Assembly (NCBI GenBank): GCA_037043015.1
Contig: CM073325.1
Coordinates: 2,916,501 to 2,980,500 of the forward strand
Length of the DNA stretch: 64,000 nt
From: Bryum argenteum
Taxonomy: Eukaryota > Streptophyta > Bryopsida > Bryales > Bryaceae
Direction: 5' to 3'
In this document: piece after piece, positions 11,301 through 21,159 of the stretch
How positions within the stretch are numbered: the first letter of the stretch is position 1
How the letters are laid out: the number at the start of each line of letters is the position of its first letter
Notes under the pieces: model-generated
What the model saw: only the letters and a program-made list of their open reading frames with translations
The model's database searches: none
What the model was told of the DNA's origin: nothing
Program-made: the position numbers and the translations under genes

Positions 11301-11555
11301 CTTCATCTTATCCAAGTAAGGGCAGTCCTGGCTTGCTGCTCCCGCCTCCGCAATCAATGTTCACACTTCTTCCTCCCAAGTAAGCCCTACGCTCCGCTCC
11401 CGCAGAATAATCTCGCCATCAGACTGGAAAACTAACAAACTACGCGTATTGCGGAAAACCTATACTATGGCTGTTTTGAACCTGTTCGGTGCATTCGAAA
11501 AGCCGTCCCACACATTCCCCAGTCTTTTCCTGACCATATTCATTACAATCGCGGC
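8325..11555. repeat. Right arm of the inverted duplication
   Basis: Reverse complement of 1-3205. The inner boundary is near 8325, where the match to about 3205 stops. The outer end matches the first bases of the window at about 11554, so its true outer boundary cannot be seen. Intron lengths between the two NC2-alpha copies are 405/405, 181/182, 128/128 and 198/198 for introns 2-5. Intron 1 is 742/776 and visibly more diverged. Confidence 0.93.
8683..11306 (-). pseudogene. NC2-alpha / DRAP1-type cofactor, copy 2 with frameshift in the last exon
   Basis: The same six exons as copy 1, all with intact GT-AG sites: 11274-11306, 10425-10497, 9926-10019, 9630-9743, 9444-9501 and 8683-9245. The histone-fold part is unchanged apart from silent differences. 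The last exon is 563 nt instead of 564: one base is missing in the Gly-Arg repeat near 9213. The frame then reads a different basic sequence and stops at 9066-9068, predicting about 183 residues and losing the FDLN motif and acidic tail. The original frame stays open to the old stop at 8683 and is almost identical to copy 1, so the shift is recent, is an assembly or sequencing error, or the truncated protein is tolerated. A histone-fold-only NC2-alpha could still bind Dr1 and TBP. The pseudogene label is provisional. Confidence 0.85.
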
Positions 11556-12690
11556 CCCTCCTGATTTTTCACAGTGCGATACCGGCGGCACGCCTCCTCA
11601 GTGAACGACACCCCAAGCTCTGCACCACGTCCAGCGCCTGCAACGGCCACGCAACCGTCTGAACCGTTCCACTCAAGAAGCCAAAACGATATCGAGCCTT
11701 CGATAGCACCACGCTTGCGTAAATACGGACTCCAGGAAAACGCCGTGAACCACCTCGAAACCCTGTTGAATAGATACAAAATAAGGCATGGACCTCAAGT
11801 TCAAAAAATCCCGCACAAGAAAGAACGGCGCAACCAGTCGACGATTCCAGGCACTCTTCGCTATGCCAATGCAGATGCGCACGAGGCTCCAACACCTTCA
11901 CGGGACCAAAACTCCACCAAAAAAATCACACACCAGCTCGTTCGAAAGAGAACGGGACGCCCGAGACGAAAGTAATGCAAAGCGGACGAGGAGAAGGCAA
12001 GAAAGTGAAGCAGATGGTACCGAAGAGGGGTAGAAATGGGCTATGGCGAGCTCGCACGTCCGTCACAGCGACGACGCTGCCGTGAAGAAAGGCCGCGCAA
12101 CAGACGTCACCGGTAACTGCCGGTGACCCGGTCACCCTTGCCGGTGGTAGCGCGGGAAGCTACTGGTGCCCTGAACCGTTCTCGACGATCCCACATCAAG
12201 AGATCTCGTTCCCTTCACGTCGAAGTCTGGAGTGGTCTTGAGCCCGTAATAGGAAAGCCGCAAGACTTGGTCTTGGGGAGTGTGCAGACTTGGTCTTGGA
12301 GAGTGTGCAAGGCTTGGCAGCCTTTCATACAAGAATGTGGTCTTGGCCAAGATGGTGACCTCGGGGTGCGTTCTGCAGGCTGCAGTGTGTGCAAAGGATT
12401 TTGTAGCCATTGTTGGTTGACAAATGTGTCCAAGTACCATTACGTTACCCCAAACTTTATCCATGTAGCCAATGACCCACCACTCCCGGTTGCTTGAAGA
12501 ATATTTTATTATTACTGACTGCATTCTTTAAGTACATGTACAGCAGTTTTATCTCAAGTCCAAAGCATCTTGTTAAAAGCACTTTCTCATTTTCAGATAG
12601 ATAGACACTTTGGTCCCTTTCTAAGGAGCTTGCGTGAATGAAGTGTTCATTCGTAATGCTAATATCTTGATGGCCACCGGACGAGGGGAA
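11556..12690. other. GC-rich flank upstream of NC2-alpha copy 2
   Basis: Contains several open frames on both strands, none with a recognisable domain or matching splice pattern. It faces the 5' end of copy 2, so it is plausibly its promoter and 5' region. A 22-24 bp motif (GACTTGGTCTTGG followed by GAGTGTGCA) occurs twice in tandem at 12265-12310. From about 12490 the sequence becomes AT-rich repeat DNA. Confidence 0.4.
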
Positions 12691-12699
12691 ATTGGAACA

Positions 12700-13012
12700 A
12701 TACTACTTCCCCCTCTCGAGGGTGGACACTATAGTTACGCTAGTTTTTAGCTAGTTACTAGTGCCTTGAAGATACTTGACATAGTATCCCCCAAAGGGCT
12801 TTGAGGTACCCATACAACAAGGTCCAAGGACCCCTCACAATAGTTGAGTGGACTATAATGATGAGCACCACTCCGGCAGGGGGAATAGAACCCACGACCT
12901 CTTTTATGGGGAGCATGAGTCCTAACCACCAAGCCAAGGCTTGTGGTGCCTTCATACCAATGGGTATAAAAGACCCAAGCAGGTCCAAAGTCTCCACATT
13001 TGGATACATTAC
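12700..13012 (-). mobile_element. tRNA-derived SINE-like element, family 1 (best copy)
   Basis: On the minus strand it shows an A-box-like GGCTTGGTGGTTAGGACTC at about 12932-12914 and a B-box-like GGTCGTGGGTTCTATTCCC at about 12902-12884. Both match the arrangement in the copy at 3590-3850. The 3' portion (GTATGGGTACCTCAAAGCCC and beyond) is shared by both copies and partly by the fragment at 17850-17940. It ends near TAGTGTCCACCCTCGAGAGG at 12735-12716. No clear target-site duplication was found. Confidence 0.7.
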
Positions 13013-13025
13013 TTTGGATTATTTT

Positions 13026-13296
13026 TTTAACCCCTAAACAACCACGGCCACCGATTCGGCTTTTACGGTCAAGGCAAAAAACAATTTACAGTCAACTTCA
13101 AACGTTATGATCTCACATCTAGTGATGAGCCAATGGTTGAAAATTTTCACACTACTACCAATGGTAGTCTACTTCAAGATCCTACGGTTGAAATCATCAA
13201 AAATTTCCAAAAATATTGGACGTACCCCCATTAGTACATAGTGGTTTGTGTTGGGATTTCAAGCTCCCAAAACATCGTGGATCTTTAGGGGTTAAT
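13026..13296. mobile_element. Short TTAA-flanked MITE with CCCCTAAA termini
   Basis: The element is bounded by TTAA-CCCCTAAA on the left and TTTAGGGG-TTAA on the right, about 271 bp including both TTAA tetramers. Non-coding interior. A TTAA target duplication next to CCC-starting inverted ends is the signature of the piggyBac superfamily, so it is probably a non-autonomous derivative. No transposase is in the window. Confidence 0.75.
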
Positions 13297-13464
13297 GACT
13301 GAGCTTGGACTTTTTAAATAATTTAACAAGGAGATTCGTATATTTATTACTGCCCTGAAAAAAATTCATAATGTGTTTGTTACATAGGCATAGTTTTGTT
13401 GATATTTGTGAAAGCAAATTTGATTACATTGATTTAGGAATGGGACTTCTCAATTTTGCACAAG

Positions 13465-13700
13465 ACCAGGGTTCGGGAAGTTTTTTTACATTTACTGGCT
13501 AATAACCCGCATTTCCCACACCCAATCGGTTTTTTACAGATTTCTTCCGGCAATTGCCTTATTTTATACTGAGAATAGGAATTTATATGTAATTTTCATC
13601 GGTTTGTAGCTGGTGGTTGTATGAATGGACCGGCTAGTGTGCGAAATCCATCGGCTGATAATGAACTAGTGTGCGAAATTCATCGGTTATTTCCGAGCAG
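13465..13700. repeat. Dispersed repeat, copy 1 of 2
   Basis: Matches 50470-50700 in the same orientation, from CCAGGGTTCGG, through 'actggctaataacc', 'tttcccacacc' and 'ttcttccggcaatt', to 'ggaccggc' and 'atccatcggctgataat'. A looser relative lies around 49285-49410. Non-coding, class unknown. The repeated 'atcggtt/gccggt' motifs could be terminal or sub-terminal repeats of an AT-rich MITE. Confidence 0.7.
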
Positions 13701-13939
13701 TGCACATGACCTATTTTTAAATTGTCATCTGAGTCTTGATTATTCATCTTGTATAACCATTGAACAACTTTGCCTTCAATGCAATAATAGAAATAACTTT
13801 AAATTTCTTAGATTTTATTGAAGCAAAGTCAATAAATGAGTGAAGAGTATATTACATCATGTCGATGGCAGCTTATGGAATCGGGTAATATGATAGAAAT
13901 CTGATTGTGAACTTCCATTGTCAAGTGGTGATAAAATAG

Positions 13940-14185
13940 AGGTTGGAAGAGTGAAAACATGGAGGTCAAAGGTGTGATATTATGAACGTTCAAGGTTAGA
14001 GGTGTAATATTATGAAAGTTGAAGGTTAGAGGTTTGATATCATGAAAGTTAAAGGTGTGACATAATAGAGGTTGAGGGTATGACATTATAGATGTTGATG
14101 GTGTGACATTATGAATTTTAAAATTATCCAAGGTTAAAGAGGTTGGAGGGTTGCTATTATGAAGGTTAGAGTGTGACATTGCAAA
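13940..14185. repeat. AT-rich minisatellite, about 30-bp degenerate unit
   Basis: Six to seven diverged units built around 'aggttagaggtgtgatattatgaaagtt' run from about 13940 to 14185. The reverse strand is open across the array and reads as a repetitive peptide, which I regard as an artefact of the repeat. Confidence 0.8.
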
Positions 14186-14239
14186 ATTGATTGAATGTCT
14201 TAGGAGGATACGACAACATCCTAGCTTCAAATAAAATCC

Positions 14240-15560
14240 TACAACATCCTACAATAAAATAATAATTTTTTTTGACTCATCAATAAAAGTTGTAACATCC
14301 ACTACTTGTGTTCGATGTGCTTTGAGGTTTAAACATAATACTATTGTATAAGAAATTGTACTCAGTTTAATTGTGTACAACTCAATACATTAAGTGTTGA
14401 AAACACATAATTCTTGTAAGCATAAAGACGTCATTTCAATTTCTTCTTGTAGCATGGTGCCTATCAATATAGTTTAATTAGTTATAATGGGGTCATGTAT
14501 CATTGATGTATTGTAGCCAACTTTGAAGGTATAGCAAACTTTGATGGCAAGAAGAAAAAAAAATTTATAAAAATCCACTTCTTTTTTAAAATGAATATTT
14601 TCTTTGTACAAATAATTTTAACAAATTCATTTTATAGATATCTTTTATTGATCTAGGGTTTGGGTAGAGCAAAAGGTCTTATTGAACAAAGGCGGTAAGT
14701 TGTCTTTTCGATGGATTCTCGAAGTGTTTGATCCTCTAAAATTGTTGTATGTAACTTTTCACGCAACTTGTCATCACAAAACCACTACTCTTGAGAAGTT
14801 GCTTGAGAAGGTTCAACCCCTGGGTAAGGCGGTTGCTAGAGAAGGTTCCAACCTTGGGTAACGTTGTGGCCACTGCCCTCAAGAAGTTGCTAGGGAAGGT
14901 TCCAACCGTGCCAGTACCCTTAGGAAGTTGCTAGGAGAGCATCGTGGCTATGTTTGTCCTTTGCTACTCCGAGGAGATCTTAACTAGAGGTTGATATCAC
15001 ATGAAGTTTGTCGTGTCGTCTATGACAATACTATAACTCCAATCCTACTTCATGTGGGCGTCCGTGGGAAGTGATTGTTTATGTTAAGAACTAAGACATG
15101 GCTTGAAAATCACACATCATCGATAACTATTATAATCATTAATACCTAAGTAAGTGGTATATTACGACTTCCAACTTCAAGTTTCAAAGAACTCGTAGTT
15201 TATATTTTAGAGTAATTGTTTCAAATACAACTTCAACTTCCGCTTTCAAGACTTATAATACTTCAAAATAAATCTAAATTTTATCGTTTAAATTGATTGA
15301 AGCTCATATACAATTTAAACATGTTATAGATTTGATAACCTTGGCCACTTGTCAATGAGCTTGCCAATCTAAAAGGCATGCAATTTTAGACCATCCTATC
15401 TTATCCTTAGTCCCTCCCCTGAAGGACTATGAATGTCAGAAGTGGTTTTTGTTAATCTAGGCAGCCTGGATTAAGTTGTTAAGATTGATATTTTTGCCTG
15501 AATTTTTTTTAGGGTGCTCCCTATTGTACAAGGTGTCTATGCAAGAATTTGAAAAGTTAA
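14240..15560. other. AT-rich intergenic DNA with a degenerate tandem block
   Basis: No gene seen. Around 14775-14940 a phrase close to 'gaagttgctagagaaggttccaacc' recurs three to four times at 50-60 bp intervals, a degenerate tandem array. The rest is AT-rich with no recognised element. Confidence 0.4.
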
Positions 15561-15612
15561 TTATATATATATATATATTTATTTATTTTTTTATTTATTT
15601 TTTTTTTTAACG
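15561..15612. repeat. Low-complexity AT tract
   Basis: (TA)n followed by T/A-rich sequence dominated by poly-T. Confidence 0.9.
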
Positions 15613-16380
15613 CATTTTTTAGTTTTCAAGCCCCAAATGGGCAGTTCAAGAAACTTAAAATTAGTCTTTTTTTCAAAAAAAAAAATCAAAAATAGATTCA
15701 TAACCAAATCACTACTTGAGTTCCAAAGTTACCCAAGTCAAAAAGTTCACCAATTTTACAAAGGCAGCCTCCAAAGTTTTTAGGAGGAAGCTCTGAAATG
15801 TTGCAAAAAAACTTTTGCATCAACTTTGAACGTTACAATCTCACAAATGGTGAAGATCAAACCGTTAAAATCTAAAGTGGTGTTAGTATAGGTAGTTGTT
15901 CATAAGATTTTACGGTTGGAATTACCAAAAAACTAGGAAGTTGTGAATTATACCTCAACTTGTACAATGCGGTAAAAAAATTGCATTTTTTCGTTTTGAA
16001 GGTTCAAGAACATGCTTGAACACAGTATTGAGGAAAACCGCTCATGGCCTTTGAAAACCGCATTTGCTCCCTCCCTCATGAGTTTAGGTGATTTAGAGAT
16101 TCTTAAAAACAAATTGGCAAAAATTGCACTTTTAACCAATGCAACCCGGAATAAATGTTGAAATTCTAACCTTAGGTACATCTCATAGTTTCATACATGT
16201 TTAGATCAAGAAGATATGATAAAATATAATGTATTATATATTTACATATAAATACACAAACATGTATGTATATATATGCTTGGAATACACAATGGAATTT
16301 CAATATCTAATAAGACTAGAGAAGAAATCAACCAATATATATGCTATATATATTCTAATGCTAAAACTTCTATACTAATT
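15613..16380. other. AT-rich intergenic DNA with repeat fragments
   Basis: Holds repeat pieces shared with other places, for example 'aacgttacaatctcacaaatggtgaagatcaaaccgtt' (compare 13105-13140). The 'aaccgctcatggcc' block near 16037 recurs in inverted form near 22110-22125. No gene is supported. Confidence 0.4.
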
Positions 16381-16385
16381 TGCAA

Positions 16386-16935
16386 CTACTCTAAGTCATC
16401 TTCTTCTGTTGCATCTCCACTGTTGTCCACTTGCTCGTCGTTACTTGTATGAGATTGATTTGCCATGTGCTCCAAGAGATGAAAAGTCATTGCTTTTGGA
16501 ATAGATATCTCTTTTTCCACACTGGTTTTTTCAACCATACAAGTCTCGAATTTTGAAGATGGTGCCCATGAGGTAATTGATGTATCTAAGTCCACCCAAT
16601 TAGACGGCTCATAAGGAGGAATCCATCTTCGTTTTAGGCATTTTTCATATCTCTGAGTCCACATGCTTGGGTCATCTTGCACAATTGTTGGTTTCGGCCG
16701 ATACCATATTACCTTCATGCTTCTTAATTCCGTAGAAACATTTCTTATAGCCTTTACTTTTTCTAGAAAAAAAGGGATGCCCAACCTCATATCATCGATA
16801 CTGCTATTCATAACAACAAAATGTCCAACTTTAACATTGTAAAATGGATCAATTTCCGGATAAGACTCCAATGTGGATTCCTCCAAAGATGTAGCATGTG
16901 CTATATAAGCAGGTCCTTGCTTCCTTGTACAAACA
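16386..16935 (-). CDS. Hypothetical protein fragment, probably transposon-derived
   Basis: The minus strand is open from an in-frame stop near 16935 down to the stop at 16386. The first usable codon after that stop starts a run reading TRKQGPAYIAHATSLEE, and no ATG is needed for it to continue, so this is more likely an exon or remnant than a complete gene. A compact segment GHFVVMNSSIDD, then IPFFLEKVKAI, then MKVIWYRPK resembles the small beta-barrel (BAH/Tudor-like) modules found near the C-termini of some large plant transposon proteins. That resemblance is my inference. The tail is acidic (DATEEDDLE). No neighbouring exon was found and the flanks are AT-rich repeats. Confidence 0.45.
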
Positions 16936-16999
16936 ACTCAAAATTCACATTGAGTATTAATTATCGCACATTAATAAATATTGAACTAAAGCACTATAT

Positions 17000-18301
17000 G
17001 CCTGGCCAAAATTTTAGATTTTCCAAGACTAAAGTACTATTAAGAAGAATCCTATCTACCTAACTCGTAGGTTTCGAAATTTTTAGATCTTAAATACTAT
17101 AAACTCATATGGAGAAGTATTAAATGTAAATGTTCATGTAAGATTTATATACTTGATCTCACAATTACATACTCTAAAAAAGAAACAAATTCAAATTGCA
17201 TTGGATAAATGCAATTTCAAAAGCATTTGGTAGTTTTGAGGCCTTTCATATATCAAACAATTGGCGGGCCTGGAGTACAATAGATATTCAAGAGCAACTT
17301 CAAAGTTATATTACACCTCTTCATAAACTCTATGGAAAAATAACTATGCTTTTTAATTAGGGAGAGGTTTCGGAAGCAAATTTTATTTTCAAAACTCTTG
17401 AAAGGGATGGCATTTTAAAAATTTGAATAATCTTATGGGATTTGCGGTCCTAGGAATCAAACATTCAAAGATAGGTAAAACAAACTCTCCTCAAGTAGAG
17501 ATTTGAAGTTCTAATTGGAGTTTTTTAATTTGCATATTTTCATCTACACCACACACTCATCCGAAGTAATCAATATTCATCCACAATAAACAATATTCAT
17601 CCATGTGCATATGTCGTTTCTCTGAAAGCAAACCCAAACTTACCATTTGTTTGCCCTCGTCCAACTCTAGCTGCTGCTTTTCTTTGCCCTCACCATCTCT
17701 TTGAAAATCTTGTCGTCAACGTCGCATTATTGTTATTGTAACCACCATTTTCATGCTGCAAGACAAAAAAGTTTCACTTCCAATTTTGTTCCTACCCCCT
17801 TGTGTTCTCTCTTCCTTCTCCTTCTCAACAATCACAATCAGTTCACTTCCCCCTTTCGAGAGTAGACACCATAACTACACTAGTTTCTAGTTTCTAGCTA
17901 GTTACTAGTGCCTTGAAGATACTTGACATAGCATCCCCAAAGCGCCATCATAAGATCACTCTTATGGAAAACAAGTTCATGAAAAATCGATAGTAATAAA
18001 AATGACATAACATGCCCCATGTTTCAAAATCCTAAATCAAATATCACTTGCATTAAAATGCATGCCACAAAATTACACTTTCTTGAATTGCATTAATAAT
18101 CACTCAAACTAAAATTGATTAGGGACCCAAATCAAGGAGTTTTGTCAAATATGGACACTTCATTCAAAATGTTATATCTCAATGGTGGGAAAAGGTAAAC
18201 ATTAAGTCCCAATAAGGTCAATGGTATAGACGCAAGGTCATTTTTGAAATAGTATTCACATTTCAATGCCTTGCTATAAAATGCACTCTGACTTGATTTT
18301 G

Positions 18302-18339
<38 letters not shown>

Positions 18340-18480
18340 ACCAATAAGAGAGCTCCAAAATCATGTATCAAACTAAGCAAAGCTTTCTTTTGTACCAATC
18401 CTTTCAATCAATTTGATTGTTTATTTAAGATTCTAAAGCCTAGTACAGTAGGGTTTCTTAGGGCTTCAATTTTGTTTTAA
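17000..18480. other. AT-rich intergenic DNA with SINE fragment and (TA)n
   Basis: No gene seen. A 3' fragment of SINE family 1 lies at about 17850-17940 (ACTTCCCCCTTTCGAGAG to GATACTTGACATAGC). A (TA)n microsatellite is at about 18302-18336. The stretch 17990-18240 carries diverged long-MITE blocks ('catgccccatgtttc', 'aatgcatgcca'). Confidence 0.5.
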
Positions 18481-18483
18481 TGT

Positions 18484-20766
18484 CGATCCAATGTTATAAT
18501 TGCCGCACACTCAAGCTAAACTCAAACAGGAGCTTGATTGCGATGACCGACCGATGTGGGGGGCGATGGCAACAACTGCGGCGAGAGAGAGATTGACAAT
18601 TACCTCAACCGCGTCATATATCGCGTCTTGTTATCGGTGGAGTGAAGAACGACAAGAAGCACTTGGGTGTGGTATGTGTTCTAAATTTAAATCTCTCTGA
18701 TCTGATGACGATTTATCGCACTTCCGCCCGGCGAAACACACGGATCTGTCATGAGCGCCATCACCCCGACTCCTTCGCACCCACACCAAAGATCGCCACC
18801 CGTCCCTCCCTCGTCCCCGCCCTAGAGCTATGCGGGCGGAGACCTTGTTCCTTCTTTCCTACCTCTTTGTCTTGGAAGGGAGGTCTGCGAGCGGAGACAT
18901 TTGTTCTTCCTCTTCCTCCCTCTCTCGGAATTCAAGGGAGTGTGGAAATGGTCGGTCGGACATCCCATCCTGCTGCCGCAACAACTCGGGGTCATTCAAT
19001 CCTGCAGCAACAACTCGGGCCAAGTCCGCCTCGCCTCGTCCGAACCCGGTCTCCGCTCCCCGCCACCACCGCGGAGACAAAGCGGTGGATCTCGTTAGGC
19101 AATCTCGGGATGGCGGAGGTACACCGAGTCATTGTCATTCGTTTCCTACCACTTGCATGAGTAAAAGTTACAGATGTTGTCATTGTCATTAATAGATCAC
19201 ATCAACCGGAGAGCGTTTTACGTGCTGGATTTTACGGTGTAGGACAAAGTCTGAGGAATTGCTTAATCTCCGTGTGGACAATTACCTAGGTAGGATTTGA
19301 TCACGCATACATTGATGGGAGTGAAGGATAGGCAATCTGAAGTGAGATTCTTAAGGATCATGCACAAGTTAGTTCCGAGTGATCTATGAGCGTGCAGTGC
19401 TTTCCTTGTATTATCCAACTAATTAGCGTTTTCTTCTAAGCACTTGACATGGAATGCTCTGTGCTTGTTTTTACCGTACGGCACTACTCGACGGCTCTTT
19501 CCTCGTTGTCGGTGTGATTGGACTGAGTCCTTTGTGGTGAATGATGGTTGTAAGTTCACCACATGGGCGGATATGGTGAATTGGGGTTTATCAGTGGCAA
19601 TTGGTCCTTCAGTGCTTTCCTTGTATTTTCTTTTGAGTACTCGATAATTCAATTGGCAATGCAGGGATATAAATCCTTCTTGTTAGATTCTATAATGATT
19701 CTCTAGTGGTTTGCTCTGGGTATTCAGAATACTATTATTGCTGTCAAATGTCAACATCTTTGATTCTTCCTAGTGTACACTAAGAATCATACAAGAAATA
19801 ATTGATCCTTTTACTCTCAGTAATACTCTACATTCAAATTAACAAATAAGAGCTTGTATAAGTCAATTAATATTAGTTGCTGATCATAATCCAGCTTGTG
19901 ATGTGGCTGCTTAACTTAAGCCCTAGTAGCTATTAGTTACATTTTTGCAACATCTGTTTTTTGGCATTGAAAGCAATTTGTATTCTGTTCAATAACGTTT
20001 AAGCTGCGGGAAAGTCAACAGACAAAAAGGACATCACGTGGTCACTTTGACATGCTTTTTTACATGAAACCGGCCGATTTCAGACCCACATGTCTCCAAT
20101 GCCGCACAGAAAGATCATCACTCCCTCGAGATAGCGAAGGGCCGGGCTTTACGAGCACAATTGATAGGGTAGAATCTCAACTGTGACAAGGTTGGCCTCC
20201 CACCGCGGCGTTGGATTTGAATGCTCCTTCCAGACTATGATGCCTGCACCTGACATTCGACCTACATCCGGTTCCATTTTGTTGATACCCGCGTGTCGAT
20301 ACCGATCGTCGCGGCCGTGTATATGGGGCTTGGGCAGCCAGCCAGCACTTAAACTGCCCGACTCCTTCCAAATCCATTAGCTGACACAAACCTTGCTCTT
20401 GGTCTGTGTTTCTCGGGCGACAACTCTGTCGATATTGAGGACAATTTCATCGATTTGGTGTTCGCACTTCTGCCCATCGTGTTGACTGGCGACTTGTCAA
20501 TAACTAAGCTAGAGCGGTTGTCGCGATCCATCGTATCATCCGCTCATGTCAGTTGGAGACTGAGTTGCTTTAGTGTTCATGTAAATTGCTAGTAGAAATG
20601 AGTTGTTTAATATTCTTTCTTCGAAGTGTCTTCGCGTTTTAACCTTCTGTGGAACGTAGCTTTCTATGACCTCCTCGACAAGGAGCGTGTTGGAGCGATG
20701 GCGATTGGAGGGACGCTCATGGAGCGGATGCCTTTTTCACTGATTATCTTTCTTGTCTATGTTGCA
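18484..20766. other. GC-richer region without a supported gene, upstream of the VPS45 relic
   Basis: Composition rises to gene-like GC around 18500-19100 and 20100-20540. Several open frames exist (for example 18642-19160) but none has a recognisable domain and their frames disagree with any splice model I could build. It may be the 5' region of a former gene whose later exons are the VPS45-like fragment. I could not find VPS45 N-terminal exons here. Confidence 0.35.
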
Positions 20767-20767
20767 G

Positions 20768-21150
20768 ATTCTTCATTAGCGAAGGGTTCATTGTGACAGG
20801 CAGTGTCGAATGTGTTGAACAATAAAAATTCTGCTAAAGATTGATAAAGTGCGATTGGTAATGTTATACGCTCTTCGGTTCGAAAGGGAGAGTCCTCAGT
20901 CTGTGGAGCAGCTCATCAATTGGCTCGCAAAAAAAACTAGCAAGCACAAAACAAGGGTATGTATGAACTGCCATTCGTCTGAAAGAATCCAACATACGTT
21001 ATTACGGGAGTGAAAGACTGATCGTGTCTTTGTTTGTTTGTCCAGCTAGTGCAGACACTCAGAAAGCAAGCTGAGTTAGATAAGCGTACAAACAATTTGT
21101 TTGGCAACCGAGACTTGTTCATCAAGGCTCTCAACATGGCTCATGGCCTA
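20768..21150 (+). pseudogene. VPS45: VPS45 (SM protein) gene fragment, two exons, frameshifted
   Basis: Exon 1 (about 20768-20956) reads, after a one-base shift near 20840, VRLVMLYALRFERESPQ then LINWLAKKTSKHKTR. Exon 2 (21046-21150) reads LVQTLRKQAELDKRTNNLFG then NRDLFIKALNMAHGL. These align in order with the C-terminal half of plant VPS45, a Sec1/Munc18 protein that binds SNAREs at the trans-Golgi network. The intron between them sits at the same protein position I recall for the plant gene, with phase 0 and good GT/AG sites. Two frameshifts (before VRLV and after MAHGL), an in-frame stop upstream and missing flanking exons show it is broken. Retained introns mean it came by DNA duplication, not retroposition. 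Confidence 0.8.
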
Positions 21151-21159
21151 AGGGTGTTG

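Noticed and set aside
11574-12033. Basic ORFs at the outer end of the right inverted arm
   Set aside because: Overlap in conflicting frames and lie where the NC2-alpha copy 2 promoter is expected; no family recognised.
13829-14230. 133-codon minus-strand ORF with repeated HNITPLT-like units
   Set aside because: Entirely inside the AT-rich minisatellite; periodic peptide follows from the repeat.
18642-19160. 172-codon ORF in the GC-richer region
   Set aside because: No domain, several overlapping frames equally open, no matching splice pattern; kept only as part of an unexplained region.
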